Source: Annulohypoxylon bovei var. microspora
Lineage: Eukaryota > Ascomycota > Sordariomycetes > Xylariales > Hypoxylaceae
Assembly: GCA_022836615.1 (NCBI GenBank)
Contig: MU405216.1
Span: 1-64,000 of the forward strand
Direction of reading: 5' to 3'
Length of the DNA stretch: 64,000 nt
The notes below the pieces were generated by a model. It saw only the letters and a program-made list of their open reading frames with translations, searched no databases and was not told the DNA's origin. Numbering within the stretch: position 1 is the first letter of the stretch; every line of letters begins with the position of its first letter. A program made the translations under genes and the position numbers. Positions 31,877 through 43,598 of this stretch are shown here, piece after piece.

Positions 31877-32790
31877 TTATGATTCCTCCATCGTGACACT
31901 ATCCCTGTATTCATCAATTCGCGCACTAAGCATAGTGAACCCGCCGCCTCCATCTATTCGATCTTTCTGGAGTCGATCATATAACATTTCCACGCCTCGG
32001 TCAAACACCTGGAACTGCCCGCACCAGTACGCAAGTCGTAGCACGGAGACAACAGAGCGCGTAAAAAAGAAGATTCTGTAGCACCGTGTCGCGGCGGTTA
32101 GTTGGTACCTATGAAGCTTGCCGGCGAAGCATTTAAGGGACGGGACACTCACAGCGATAAGACTGAGAGGGCAAAGCAGGCTTTGGCAAGAATGCAAACC
32201 TCGACTACACTCGCGTCTAGGATACTGCAGCTCTTTTCTAGGTACCACGGTCGCACACTTAGATGGTCCGAGTCTGTAAGATCGCCGGATGACTGGGCGG
32301 TGACGCTGTACATCCAAAACCCGGAGAGCAGCATGTCATTCACAGCGCTGAAGAGGCGGGAAAAGCCCGGCGCAAGGTTAAAATAGGCCAACGCGATCCG
32401 TGCCGAGCATACGGCTGTAGCGAGAATAGAGATCGCCAGGTTAGATTCGCTAAGGCTAAGGAGAGATTAGGAGTCGTCTTAGCAGCTAGTTATAGAAGTA
32501 GCGATAGAAGTAGCGACGAAAGTAGCTACTCCCACTTCGACAGACTTATAGACGCACCGTTGGGTCCAGACTAAGGGTATCTCGGGGGGTTTCTGATAAT
32601 TTGCATAAAAATAAATCCGCAGACGCGGATCCGAGTTCCATCCGTTCTGCCCACCGATCTCCCATAGTGTTTTCCTAAACCGCTCTGGGTAGGCGCAGCA
32701 CAGCAAAGACATGGTAACGATAACAAGTGAAAATTCAATGACGAGCACTATAGCTCTTAATAATCCAACTCGGGAGGGTCGGTATTCCAT
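31877..32790 (-). CDS. Multi-TM membrane protein, unknown function
   Basis: Three exons, 32790-32558, 32455-32153 and 32075-31877, give 244 aa. The joined protein has four hydrophobic segments (about 10-31, 78-99, 107-127 and 146-172), a pattern like MARVEL-type or other fungal tetraspan proteins. A hydrophilic loop of about 45 residues follows TM1 and the C-terminus is acidic. Both introns (GTGCGT...CTTAG; GTGAGT...ACAG) keep phase and join hydrophobic segments smoothly, which is why I accept the model. No function is proposed. Confidence 0.68.
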
Positions 32791-34514
32791 CGCGTGTGCT
32801 ACTCCAAGACGGAGGTGGTGGTCCTTGGGGCCGTGTGAGTTGAATGAGGAGGTAGAGGTAGAGGTATATCGAATCTCTTATGTGAGAATACGAACCGCAT
32901 GCTACTAAAGGTCAGACCTTTTTAAAACAAGAGATCTGCCTCTGTACTGGACATCCTTTCTCATCTATGTAGCTTTCATATCAAACAGTAACCCGGAAGC
33001 GATTTCGGTAAGGGGGTGACGGGTATCTGTACGTAGGATACACGTGTTGTGTGGAGCTATCCGATTCAACAGTCGCGAGCCATTTTATCTTTGATCATAT
33101 ATACCTAACGATCCAAGCACTTTAATCAAAGCAATGTCCATTTTATCCTAGAATGGATGCATCTCCGTCTAATTACTGGGTAAGTGAACCGCACTTATCT
33201 TTGATACAGTATACGCCCCTTTTCATGGTAGCCTAGATTGGAGCATATATGAGCAGGTTTCCACCCGTGGCAGGCGGCTACGAGCCTTCCCCTTCGAAAC
33301 GAAATACGAAATAGTTCATGTGCCAGCTCACCTCTGATCCTTTAGGTACATTTAGCAAGCGGCATTGATGAGAGTATTGTTTACAAACACTTCAGACATT
33401 CACAGTTACCAAGGTTAGCTCATTGATTTAATAGCATAGGCACATAGCAAAAGAGTAAAAGTTATTCCAAGATGGATGTATAGGCATACTTTAGGTACTT
33501 GTACACTATACGAAAAGTAGTATCGTGAATATTACGATTATTACAACTACCTAAGTTTAACATGGCGGGTTAGCCTCTTTTCAATATTTTGTCATGTAAA
33601 TCAAGTTAATACAAAATAAACATAAGTATCTTTCAATTAGCAGAAAGACTACAGAACTTGATTGGAATAGTAGCAGAAATCATTATTTCCATTTTCCCAT
33701 TATTAATAGATACCTACCTAGGTAGGTAGGTACTAATTAGCTAAGGGGTTGGGTTTTTACATATTAATGCTATGAGATTTTAAACTTTGGTATTGGCCAA
33801 GCACCACATCGTCAAGGCATATGACTACCTAGATGGATAGGTACTATCTATATCCATACCTCCCTACTTGAGTACCTAACTACTTAATTACTAGGCATAC
33901 ATAGTAATTGAAAAGATTTCTAACAAGTACCCAGGTGAGTTCGTCAGCTGCAGGATTACTAAAGATAATCTCCCACTTTAGAACACATACCTAGTAGGTA
34001 AGTAAACAATGAAGGGGGGGGAGTGGAATAAATGTGACGTATCAACCTCAAGTATAGAAGAGTTTTAACGTTTAAGACAAGAGATAATCAGCCCGAGCAA
34101 GTTTCTAAAGGATTACGCAATAAGATCACCCGTTTACGAACGATTACCAATCGAAAAGACCTCGTAGATGGGGTATGATACGACAAAGGCAGCTCATGAA
34201 GCCATCATCCTGTAGATCGTTGCTATTTTGCAAGAGATAAAAGGAGGGTTACTTAACACAGAGAGTGTGGTAATATTTTAATCAATTTATATAAGGTACC
34301 TACCTAATAAGTTTCAATAGACTCTTCTACGAAACGTCTGTCCTATCAACACTCAGTCTCACATTCTTGACCAACAAGCACCATCGTTCATAGCTTTTAC
34401 TACAACCCACACGTTGATACACCTCAGCTCGTTTAAACTAACGCCGACTTCATGTTCAACCCCATCTCTCACTGACGCTTGAATTTCTGCCTTCCCCGAA
34501 GTAAACATAGGTAC
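32791..34514. other. Long intergenic region, no supported gene
   Basis: 1.7 kb without coding signal. TAGGTAGGTACC-type tracts occur at 33715-33735 and 33830-33900, and a G run at 34014-34021. No RNA gene or inverted repeat was recognised. Confidence 0.5.
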
Positions 34515-35190
34515 CTACATAATAACAAAAACCGAAGTAGCTAGGAGTATTGTACCAAGCACCCTTACCCTAACTCTATTCTGCTTCACGTTGCTTGTCG
34601 AGACAACTTCAGCTAAAGCGGTGGTAGTCGTAGCATGAAGCTTATCCGCACCACCAGTAATCGTGACGAGGTACTCAGCGTAATTTTCGCCCGTGATGGT
34701 AGTTGGGTATGAGGTTGAGGTGGTTTTGCCTCCTAAATCGCCGACGAAGGTATAATTACAGTACGCTGCAGTGCGCCCCTCGATCGTACAGGTCTCGTCC
34801 AGTACGCCTGTGACATTTTGTATTGCAGTTGACAGGACGCCAATCATAGTCGAGGGTCCTTCAGTAACAGTCCAAGGCTGAGAGCCGGCATATTTGTTAG
34901 AAAGAGTTACAATACAAACTTTCTATAGGTATATAATCACGTACCGGATCTTTGAGGTCACAAGTTGTCGTAGGGAGTCCGGGCAGATTAAGAGCACCTG
35001 ATTTGCACCTGATCTCGTATGTAGTAGTAGTGTCGTCTACCGCAACGACGCTTGCTGCAAAAGAGTAATTGCTCTGCCTCCTAGCCCCTAGGAATAGGTC
35101 TACGGCGGTTTGAGCTGGCGCGGGCGTCACCGTGGCGCTCTGGGAAGAGACCACGCCTGCCAGGAAAACAATAATAATGGCGGAACGCAT
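34515..35190 (-). CDS. Small secreted protein, probably GPI-anchored
   Basis: Two exons, 35190-34945 and 34877-34515, give 202 aa. The N-terminal signal peptide is MRSAIIIVFLAGVVSSQS. The mature part is rich in Thr/Ser and has several Cys in pairs (YEIRCKS, TTCDL, DETCTIEG, AAYCNY) and N-glycosylation sites (NYS, NVT, NYT). A C-terminal hydrophobic tail (VLGTILLATSVFVIM) after a Ser/Thr/Ala-rich stretch suggests GPI attachment. This layout is common among fungal cell-surface proteins of unknown function. The intron is GTACGT...CTCAG, phase 0. Confidence 0.78.
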
Positions 35191-36143
35191 GGTATTTCTT
35201 ATAAAAGTTTATAACCAGGTTCTGGCTCGATGAGATAAATCTAGACGTCGCTCTCGGCAGCAGCACCGGCTTTATATTTATACTCGGCAGTACCTGGGAC
35301 TACCAGTTGTCCTGATGAATCCCTTGATACTAAGAATAGATACTTACACTTTGTGTTGGATCAACGGGATGCACAGGTCGGCAATATAACAAAAAAAGAA
35401 GGCTGAGTTCCGTCCGAGTAAATTTAAGACAAAATACCTGCATGTCAGGCACAGAGAAATCCTTTCGACATGACGGGCTGAGAGGTGGGGCGAAGCATAA
35501 TGGACGAAGTTACCCTCCCTGATGCGATTCGCAAAGACTGGAGGCTTCCGTGGCTTCGAGTCCGTTGCTAAGTAGATGCATTGATGCATAATCCTACTCT
35601 CCTTAGCCCCAGCTTTCGACGTCGCTTTTGTTGCATTCTCCACTCCTCGTTAGGTTAGGTCTCTAGAAATCATCAACATAGACTCGGAAGCACTGGTTTA
35701 TCAATTACTTTCCATTTAATAGATACTGAGTGTCTTTAAAGGTTGCCATAGCTGTATGGAAAGCATATTTCACAGCCTAGGTTATGATGTCTACCTACCT
35801 AACCTAGGTACCGTTACGCATCGAGTCTAAGCTTCAACCCTAGGTAACTATGTATAACTTTGCCCAAGTTACCTAATGAACCTGTCAATCCTGCCACGAT
35901 GTAAACCTAGCAGATAGAGAAACAACTATGTTGTTGCGCAAGAAGCTCTAACCCCTTGTGCCTACGAAGCGCGGCATACATACCTACCTACACAGCATGC
36001 CCTTTGTTTGCTCTGTTCTAGGACTAACCCCAATGGCCCCCTAAGGGCTGAGCTCCTATCCTGCCGGGTCTCTAGACCAGACCTTAAGGCTATCCTCATA
36101 AGGGGGCGAGGCATAGCAGGCAGAGAAGACCTCTGACAAATCC
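35191..36143. other. Intergenic, no supported gene
   Basis: A 99-codon minus-strand open frame (35344-35643) has no family resemblance. TACCTAACCTAGGTACC tract at 35791-35812. Confidence 0.5.
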
Positions 36144-37872
36144 TCATACAAATATGATTTCGGAGATACCCTCTCTTCGCCGCGCTAGCATCTTGTTCTC
36201 TGGGTGGAAGAAGAGAAACTCGTGCATAGCACTGCATGTCAATGGCTGGTCGCCGACAAAGGCAAACTCATACTCGTGTAATAATTTGACGAGTAAAATC
36301 TTAGCAGACATATCAGTGATTAAACGGCCCGGACAGGACCATCTCCCAGCGCCCCATGTAAGAATGTTAGTATCAATTCCGCTGAAGGGTCGCGCCCGGC
36401 TCTCCTCGATCTTATCTTCGGCACAGAAGCGTAAGCCCTCATATTGCCGTGGATTCTTAAAGAGAGCTGGGTCCATAGTCCTCGCGGCGCCGGACATGGT
36501 GACGAATTGGCCCTCCTTAAGCACGAGGCCATTGGAGAGCGTGTGATCCTTCTTGACGACGCGGCTATAGACCAGCAGCGTACCAGGTGTTAAGCGCGAT
36601 GACTCCTTCATCGCTGACTCGAGCTTTTCCAAACTGGCTAAAGCTGCCATATCCCACTTACCACGAACTTGGACCTGCTTTTCCTGAATCTCCGTCCTCA
36701 CAGCTTCCAATACGTCTGGGTGTGCCACCATATCCACAATAGTACGGCAGCAAAAGTTAGTGATGCTGTACGTAGACCCGGCAGCAACCGATCCGATGAG
36801 AGTAGTCAGCACGGTAGGATCCCGTTCCATCTCGTTTCGGCCGTCTTTGACCATCCATGAGATTACGTCAGGGTCGACTGTGGTTGAACGTTTGCTGTCA
36901 TTGCAGTGATGAGTTTCTTTCAGCTGTAGTACCCTAGGCACAACATGGTTCCTCAGCTTCCTCCACCCGCCGATCAATCTCCATTTTGCTGGGAGAAGCC
37001 AGGCAAGGAACGGCTGTAAGAAATTCGGTACACAACGCATCGCAAAGCACACCTTGAATACTATTACGCGAGGGATGTTAGTTAATTGAGATTCTCTAGC
37101 TTCTGGTCATGGTTTTGAAAGCCTACCGTTATTGGTATGCTCATGCGTAAGGTGCACGAGTTCGGGTTTGGCAGCCGTCATCTCGGCGCCGAATAGCGTA
37201 AGAGCGATTGCCTCGCTGATACAACGTACTATTCCCTTGCTTGGCTGAACCAAGGTCCACTCGTTGCCTCGGGGGAACTCGTTCCCGACGGCTGCGGAGA
37301 TGCGAGCACCTGTCAGAGCAAACAGTGACGGGAGAGCTGGACTGATATATGATAGCAAGACTCGGACGTGGAAACTTGTCTTGCGAACGACATCCATCCC
37401 CGTTAGATGTCCGAGGAGGCCAAAAGCATGAGATTCACGACTATTCAGTACGTCCATGCCCAAGCTATTCAGCTCGGGAATCATGGCTGGCGGTAGGATT
37501 ATTTGGTCAGTATCCCCCCGCGAGAGGCGATACGCGCGACCTTGAGACTAGATATATAATATCAGATCAGTAGCTCAAGCCACGAGATCAACGTTATCTG
37601 TCCAGATATACCTTAGCATCTGCATCATTTATGATATTTTGCGCATTAGTGACCCAACGGAACTGGGCGAAGAAAGTGGGTTCCCAAGAGAACCGTTTAT
37701 TCGCATTCCAAAGACCATCATCGTGGTCTCTATCAGATCGGACAAGATAGAAGATGCCCGCTATGATAGCGAAGGTAACCATACCTTGTATTAACAGGTG
37801 CTGACCGCTAAAGATATGATCAGTGATTTCGCTGCGAAACCCCGATAGGCGGGAGACATAAAGATCATCCAT
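36144..37872 (-). CDS. Cytochrome P450 monooxygenase (P450-A)
   Basis: Three exons, 37872-37612, 37547-37127 and 37060-36144, give 532 aa. An N-terminal anchor (LLIQGMVTFAIIAGIFYLV, about 29-47) leads into the P450 fold: ILPPAMIPEL, the helix-I region with AGST at 321-324, ExxR as ESSR at 380-383, and the heme loop WGAGRWSCPGR with axial Cys470. Helix I lacks the usual acidic residue before Thr, as in many fungal secondary-metabolism P450s. The C-terminal MHEFLFFHPENKML motif is shared with P450-B in this window, so the two belong to related families. It sits on the left edge of the diterpene cluster and may oxidise the diterpene scaffold. A 12-base tandem repeat lies just upstream (37880-37916). 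Confidence 0.9.
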
Positions 37873-37879
37873 ATTAGTA

Positions 37880-37916
37880 GATGATGTAGTAGATGATGTA
37901 GTAGATGATGTAGTAG
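37880..37916. repeat. 12-bp tandem repeat (GTAGTAGATGAT)
   Basis: Three units immediately upstream of the P450-A start codon, in the probable 5' UTR. Confidence 0.8.
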
Positions 37917-38360
37917 AGATAACACCTGCGAAACGAAACAAACTATCGTGGTGATGGCAAAGCAAACTAGAATGTTTCCTCCCGACATAAGTCTTACCTA
38001 CCTATAACATTAGAATGGCTATGCTCATCAATTAATTTGACCCGTCCTCCGAGTGATCATACTAAATCTTCTGAATATGTATCTACAGGCATGAATATAC
38101 GCGACTTTCCGACATCCTCCTGGGGCATTCGTGGGACATTGAACGTGTACAAATCAGTACAGATTTAGTACTTCAAGGCCCATGTTAAGTACCAACACCA
38201 TACGCATCCGATATCGACTTGCTGCATAAAGCCACCAACGCCACTGCAGCATACCTTGGCAGGCAGCTTCCTAGATAAGTCTCACTGTGTATATCCTCAT
38301 ACTTCGACAAAAATTGGGCGCCACTCAAAACAGCCAACTGTAGCAGCTAAAGTTACCCTC
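37917..38360. other. Intergenic, no supported gene
   Basis: Promoter space of P450-A, on the left side of the hAT-like MITE. Nothing else was recognised. Confidence 0.5.
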
Positions 38361-38368
38361 CATATATC

Positions 38369-38934
38369 CAGTGCTCGGAACCACTACACGCCAATCCACC
38401 AGTGTACACGCACTGCCAAGCCAACTAAATCAATTCAATTACACGGTCCCACTTTTAAATTTAGTCATCCACTGCACTTGAGGCTATCGTGGGTGTAGTT
38501 GGTGTAGTGGGTGTATTAACTGTGGAGTTGTAGTGGGTACAGAGCCCCTTTGTTAGTAATTGTTAGTGTTCACTGCTAAATTAGGTGGTTTCACTAACAG
38601 ACACCATCATATACCCTCTGTGGCAACTATTGTGGCAAGTAAATATATGTGGCGTTCGTACGAAAGCTTTGATCAGCGTTGAAATTACTACTTATTCGAG
38701 CTCGCGGAGTGGTGCGGGGGTTAGCGACGACGTAAGTGGGAATAGCTTCACCCAAAAACAGGTTTACTAATACGAAATAGTGGGCCCCTGAGGTGTAATA
38801 CACCTAACCAATTCAACTACACTGAGCGTTTTATAAAACCCACTACACCCACTACACTGAAGATTTCGTGATTATGTCATACACTAACTACACGAAGGGT
38901 CTCAGTGTAGTTGGTGTAGTGGTTCCGAGCACTG
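38369..38934. mobile_element. hAT-like MITE with 8-bp TSD
   Basis: 566 bases with terminal inverted repeats CAGTGCTCGGAACCACTACA at the left end, complementary to the right end finishing at 38934 (at least 20 matches). Both ends are flanked by a perfect 8-bp direct repeat CATATATC (38361-38368 and 38935-38942). An 8-bp duplication and termini beginning CAGTG are characteristic of hAT elements. The subterminal regions are full of GTGTAGTGGG/CCCACTACAC motifs in both orientations. There is no transposase ORF, so the element is non-autonomous. Confidence 0.92.
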
Positions 38935-39098
38935 CATATATCTCTAGACTCTAGAGCCTAGAAGGTATATATGCAAAGTAGTTAATGTAAGGTCGCGGCG
39001 TTATGGTCCTCCTATGAAGGCACCATGTCCCAAGACAATGAGAACATGGCTCGAGACACTTCGCTTGGGCGATATGGATGACTTCACCTAGGTAGTAG

Positions 39099-39312
39099 AC
39101 AAAGGGCGTCACTGAAAGTGGAGCATGTGCGAATTTTACTGTATTGGACTGTGTGCCAAAATATCCCCTCATTATCTAATTAGCACCCGTCGCCAACCAT
39201 AATACGTGTAAGTTACCTAGATAAGTTATCAAAGGGATATATCTTTGTACAGTACAATACAGTAGTATTAACACAAATTCGCACATGCTCCACTTTCAGT
39301 GACGCCCTTTGT
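39099..39312. mobile_element. Small foldback MITE with 3-bp TSD
   Basis: 214 bases. Arms of about 37 bases (ACAAAGGGCGTCACTGAAAG on the left, its complement on the right) are nearly perfect, and weaker complementarity continues inward (ACTGTATTGGACTGTG against the CAGTACAATACAGT side). Direct TAG repeats flank the ends (39096-39098 and 39313-39315), which would fit PIF/Harbinger-type insertion. No ORF. Confidence 0.82.
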
Positions 39313-39524
39313 TAGAGTAAGGGGAAAGTCAGAAGAGAGACACATTAGTTCCATGCATGAGATTCCACGGCAGCTTGGCTTGTACAATAGATTGCATTTA
39401 TTAAGCCCCTAAGGGATGACGACAGTAAAAAGCTGCGATTATGCCCCAGATCACCTTTTGCCCGAGTCTTTTTTGTATCTCCATTCTGTGATACGCAAAA
39501 TCAAGTCTGGCAACAGCAGAAAGA

Positions 39525-40761
39525 ATGGATCAGTTACCACCGCCGCCGCACCCCTCTGTTGTCACTACTGGCCTCATCGTCGTCTCGATCCTCTTTCCGG
39601 TTATATCGGCGCTCTCGATCGCATTCCGTATATTAGCCCGCCGAAAGTCTCGTCAACCACTTTACGCGGATGACTATTGGATCACCGGGTCCTGGTTCTT
39701 GACTCTCGTACTAAGCATCTTGGTTTGGGTCTACGCTACTAAGTCCGGGATCAATTACTACAATGTCGATTTTCTTACCGGGACGGAATCTTCTCTCGAG
39801 GTATGTGAAAAGATCTACTCGAAAATTGAAGCTCGAAACCGCTTATAAACACTTATGAATGCAGTTGATCTTCATCTCGTCTTGCTACGTCCAATTCCCT
39901 CTAGCAGCAGTTAAGATTGCTGTACTTCTTTTCTACAAGCGCATATTTTCGACCCGGATATTTAAGAGATGTGTGTGGGCTGCGATTGGCATCGTCTGTA
40001 TCTGGTGCCTTATCTTCTTCTTTCTCATAGTCCTAGAAATCGACCCCATCGCATTTCCGCTTACCGCTGTACGTCTGCGATTCGACACTACAGCCCTAGG
40101 GCTCGGACAGGTGGCTAGCAGCTTCACGCTGGACCTTATCGTACTGTGTTTCCCCTTGCCTCTGATCTCCCGGCTCAATATGAAATCGGAACGCAAGATT
40201 GCCCTAGTTCTTATTTTCTGGCTTGGGGCATTCTGTGCCGTGGCTGCTGTCGTGCGTACCGTGCTGCTTGACCAATCTATTGGTGCGGTAGTCTCGTCAA
40301 GAAATCAAGTCGGTAAGTGTAACCATGTAATCGACTTCACTGTGGACGCACTCTAACATCGACGGTCTCTAGCTAGCCAGTCTAAACAATACATCTTCAT
40401 GGTACTTGAGCCTAACTGCTCCATCCTGGCCTCATGCCTGCCTACGTACGGACCTTTGGTATCTGGAGGCCGTGCGCCCGAGTCCATCATTCGCAGCGTG
40501 CGCAGCATTTTGAGCCTGGGAAGTAATAACTCGAACCGCAGTCGCAAGAATTCTCGAGTATCGGTTCCTAATGCGCCAAGGGATAACAACGCGGCCGAGT
40601 CGCAGATAGAGCTGCAGAACTTTGAGAACTGGCCAGACAAGGGACGGCAGAAAGTTTCGGTATCCGGTAAAGTCAGTGATGATGTGCCAGTGCCTACGGT
40701 CCCGGCAATTCAGCAAAATGAAATTTTTGTGACAAATGAAGTGTTGGTACGCAGAGAATAG
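39525..40761 (+). CDS. SAT4/PTH11-like fungal rhodopsin-domain membrane protein
   Basis: Three exons, 39525-39800, 39865-40312 and 40373-40761, give 370 aa. The N-terminal half has the fungal rhodopsin-like ('SAT4') pattern: TM1, a loop, then ADDYWI before TM2, IFISSCYVQFPLAAVKIAVLLFYKRIF, a TM with VWAAIGIVCIWC, LDLIVLCFPLPLI, then MKSERKIALVLIFWLGAF. The C-terminal tail is hydrophilic and Ser/Asn-rich (ILSLGSNNSNRSRKNSR). Relatives include PTH11-type receptors and many cluster-associated integral membrane proteins of unknown role. Intron 2 has three AG choices; only the one at 40371-40372 keeps phase. It lies inside the putative cluster but need not belong to it. Confidence 0.85.
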
Positions 40762-41947
40762 GCAGGTAGCAGGAGAAAATTTACGGTATTGAATCTTTCA
40801 CATACCTTAGGTACCTACCTAGGTACTTAGATAATGTCTATAAGATATCGCAAAGTTTAGTTTCTTCTGATATACTACAACTTCTTTACGGGTATCCAAG
40901 GGTCTAGGGTATTAGAAGAACAGGATTTATTCTCTAATATTTCATTCTTTACACCAGAGTATACGACATAACAACTACCTAGTCTAGGAGAAGCATAAAT
41001 TCCCTGTTCGGTATACAATAAACTTGAGTTGAACATTGCCCCTTTCTGAGCCAGTCACGTCAATAAAATCAATACAAAAACTCGTGAAAGATAGTATATT
41101 CTCAAGGAGTACCTAGGCACGTCTTGGGAAAGTGAACGAGGACTAAATAGCAAAAACAAATTACCAAAATGATTATATAGAAAGTATTGGTATGGCCTAT
41201 CGGGAAAGATTACGGCGACTACGGCGTCAACGAGATCTCTCTACCCTGCCAAGAAAGCACGAGACTGGTGTGAATAGTAATAGGTATTGGAAGATCTAAA
41301 AATGACGAAGGGTCACTATCTAGGTACCTATTGATACCTACCTACACTACAAAAACACCAGCAAGAATGCTTGAAACCTCACCCGGTGGTTGAGTCGTAA
41401 GCCCAGCAGCCACATGCGTTTAGCTCGCTTACATTCACCTTAAAAAGTGCAATTCAAAGGAACCTAATCACTCCATATCTCTTCCGCTGAAGCGGCACAT
41501 ACCTAGGTATGTAAGATAACATGTAATTTTAAAAAGCAAGGCTTTCTTATAGTTACGTGCATATGCATCGTCACAACATGCTGAAGAACCAACTACTTAC
41601 CTTGTAGCTTCGGATACGCCTCACCTCCAACGGGCCCTCATCTCTATCAAGCCGGCGCTTACGTGCAGGTGATGATGTTTCCGATATAAGGACCTAGAGT
41701 CCTAGACCGGAGAAAGGCAATATATATTATAGGTACGCTAGGTAATACGGATCCTTCTCAATGCTGTAACACGCCCACATGTTTAACGGAGGCGGGGGAT
41801 ATCAAGACACAGTGTCGATATTCCCCGTCTTTAAGTCAGCTTTTAAGATCGGTCTCGCGATATGTTATTTTAAGAATCCAATAGCTCACCGTCATCGACC
41901 TAGAGGCGTTCCTACAACGTAAGAAGCTTCTGACAATATAGGTTATC
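40762..41947. other. Intergenic, no supported gene
   Basis: Promoter region of P450-B. TACCTAGGTACC tracts at about 40808-40830, 41325-41345 and 41500-41512. No gene was seen. Confidence 0.5.
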
Positions 41948-43598
41948 ATGGATATTCATTCTAACGAGGCGCCATCCAACGGCGTAGCCAAGGATTTGTG
42001 CTACGTTTTACTTTTCCTCTTCCTTACCTATTGTGTAGTCGACACGATATCAAGTAGGAAGCTCCTTAGGAAGCACGCAGAGCACCCTTTCGCGGGAAGC
42101 CTGTTTCCATATGTTCCTAAATTTATCCATAACCTCCTTTATGCCTGGAAGGCAACTGAGCTGGCCCAGGAGGGCTACGGGCAAAACCAGAACTCGGCGT
42201 TCCAACTGATCCGCAATGAGGGCGGAGTGGTGGTCTTGCCTCACTCCTTACTGGAGGAGGTCAGCCGACTGCCGTCAAGCATTGCCGAGCCGACAGCAGC
42301 GCTCAACCAGGACTTAACGGGCTCCTTCACAGGAATTGATTTGATCCTTGAAAATAGGCTTCACCACTCTATCGTACAGCGGAAGCTGACGCCACGGCTA
42401 CCCTTACTCCTACCACGCATGGAGGAGGCGGTCTCTGCGGCATTTTCTCAATACATGCCCCAGAGCGAGAGCTGGTCCGAGTTTCATCCTTACGAGGCGT
42501 TGAGATATGTCTCTGCGCGTGTTAGTGCCGAGGTTATCGTAGGACCGGCATTCTGCGACAACAAAGAGTGGCTACACGTCGCGGTCGAGTACACCGAAAA
42601 TCGTAAGCTTGCACCAAGAAAGGGAGGCAGGATGAAATGCTGCCGAAACATTGTACCTCGAGCTGACCTGCTTCTCAGTGTTTAGAACTGTGGTCGTACT
42701 GCGCTGTTTTCCAATATGGATGCGCCCCCTAATTTCTCGCTTGCTCCCCTCGTACTGGGAGGGTTGGCGACATCTTCGTAAAGGCAAAGAGCTCTTGGGG
42801 CCTAAAATCCAGGAACTTCTTGACAAGAACAACGCGGGTACCTGGAATCCGCAAGATGACAAAGCCGAGGATCTCAACGTACTCAGTTGGCTTACTAGCT
42901 TCTCTAAGGGACGCGATCGCAACGCGGATACTATAGGGCACGTACTGGTCATGGTGGCCCTAGCAGCGGTGCATACCACTCTGCTGCGTATGGTCAACGT
43001 GCTGTACGATGTAACCGGCGCCGGTCTAGAAGTAGAACTCCTGAATGAGATAGCGGCTGTTGTTGAGCGTGGCTGGCACGATAACGGCAACCCGTACGGT
43101 GCATTGGACAAGCTTGACAGCGTGATGCGCGAGTCTCAGCGTCTGTCACCCCCCACCACGCTAGGCATGAAGAGGTTGTTCAAGGAGTCATACACTTTTC
43201 AGGACGGCACGCATATCTGCGCCGGCACTTATACTTGCATGCCCGTATATGCCATAGAGAATGACCCCGCAAGGATTCCCAACCCGGAGAGATTTGACGG
43301 ACTCCGTGCGTACCGAGCGGCGCGTGAGAGCGGGGCCGGCTCTACCGACGAGTATCTTTTCTCGTCGCCGGGGCCGAATTTCCTCAATTTCGGCTACGGC
43401 AAAACGGCCTGTCCGGGTCGCTTCTTCGCAAGCGTCGTGGTTAAAATGGTCATTGTCAAAGCGCTTACTGATTACGAATTCAAATTCTTGCCGGGTGCTG
43501 AGCGGCCGAAGAATATCACTATACATGAATTTCTATTCACTTGGCCTTGGAATAAGATGCTTATACGCCGGAAGGATAAGAGGGCGTGCCCGTATTGA
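41948..43598 (+). CDS. Cytochrome P450 monooxygenase (P450-B)
   Basis: Two exons, 41948-42602 and 42679-43598, give 524 aa. N-terminal membrane anchor CYVLLFLFLTYCVVDTI (about 18-34). The EYTENLFRTVVVLRCFP segment spans the splice site. Helix I has HTT at 317-319 in place of the acidic-Thr pair, ExxR is ESQR at 370-373, and the heme loop FGYGKTACPGR has axial Cys463. The C-terminal IHEFLFTWPWNKMLIRRK resembles P450-A's end. Fungal P450s with the HTT helix and CPGRFFA heme loop include gibberellin-pathway ent-kaurene-oxidising enzymes and other terpene oxidases, which fits a role on the product of the nearby diterpene synthase, but the reaction cannot be read from sequence. Confidence 0.92.

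Noticed and set aside
37880..37916. CRISPR-like array
   Set aside because: A simple 12-bp tandem repeat without spacers, in a eukaryotic genome.
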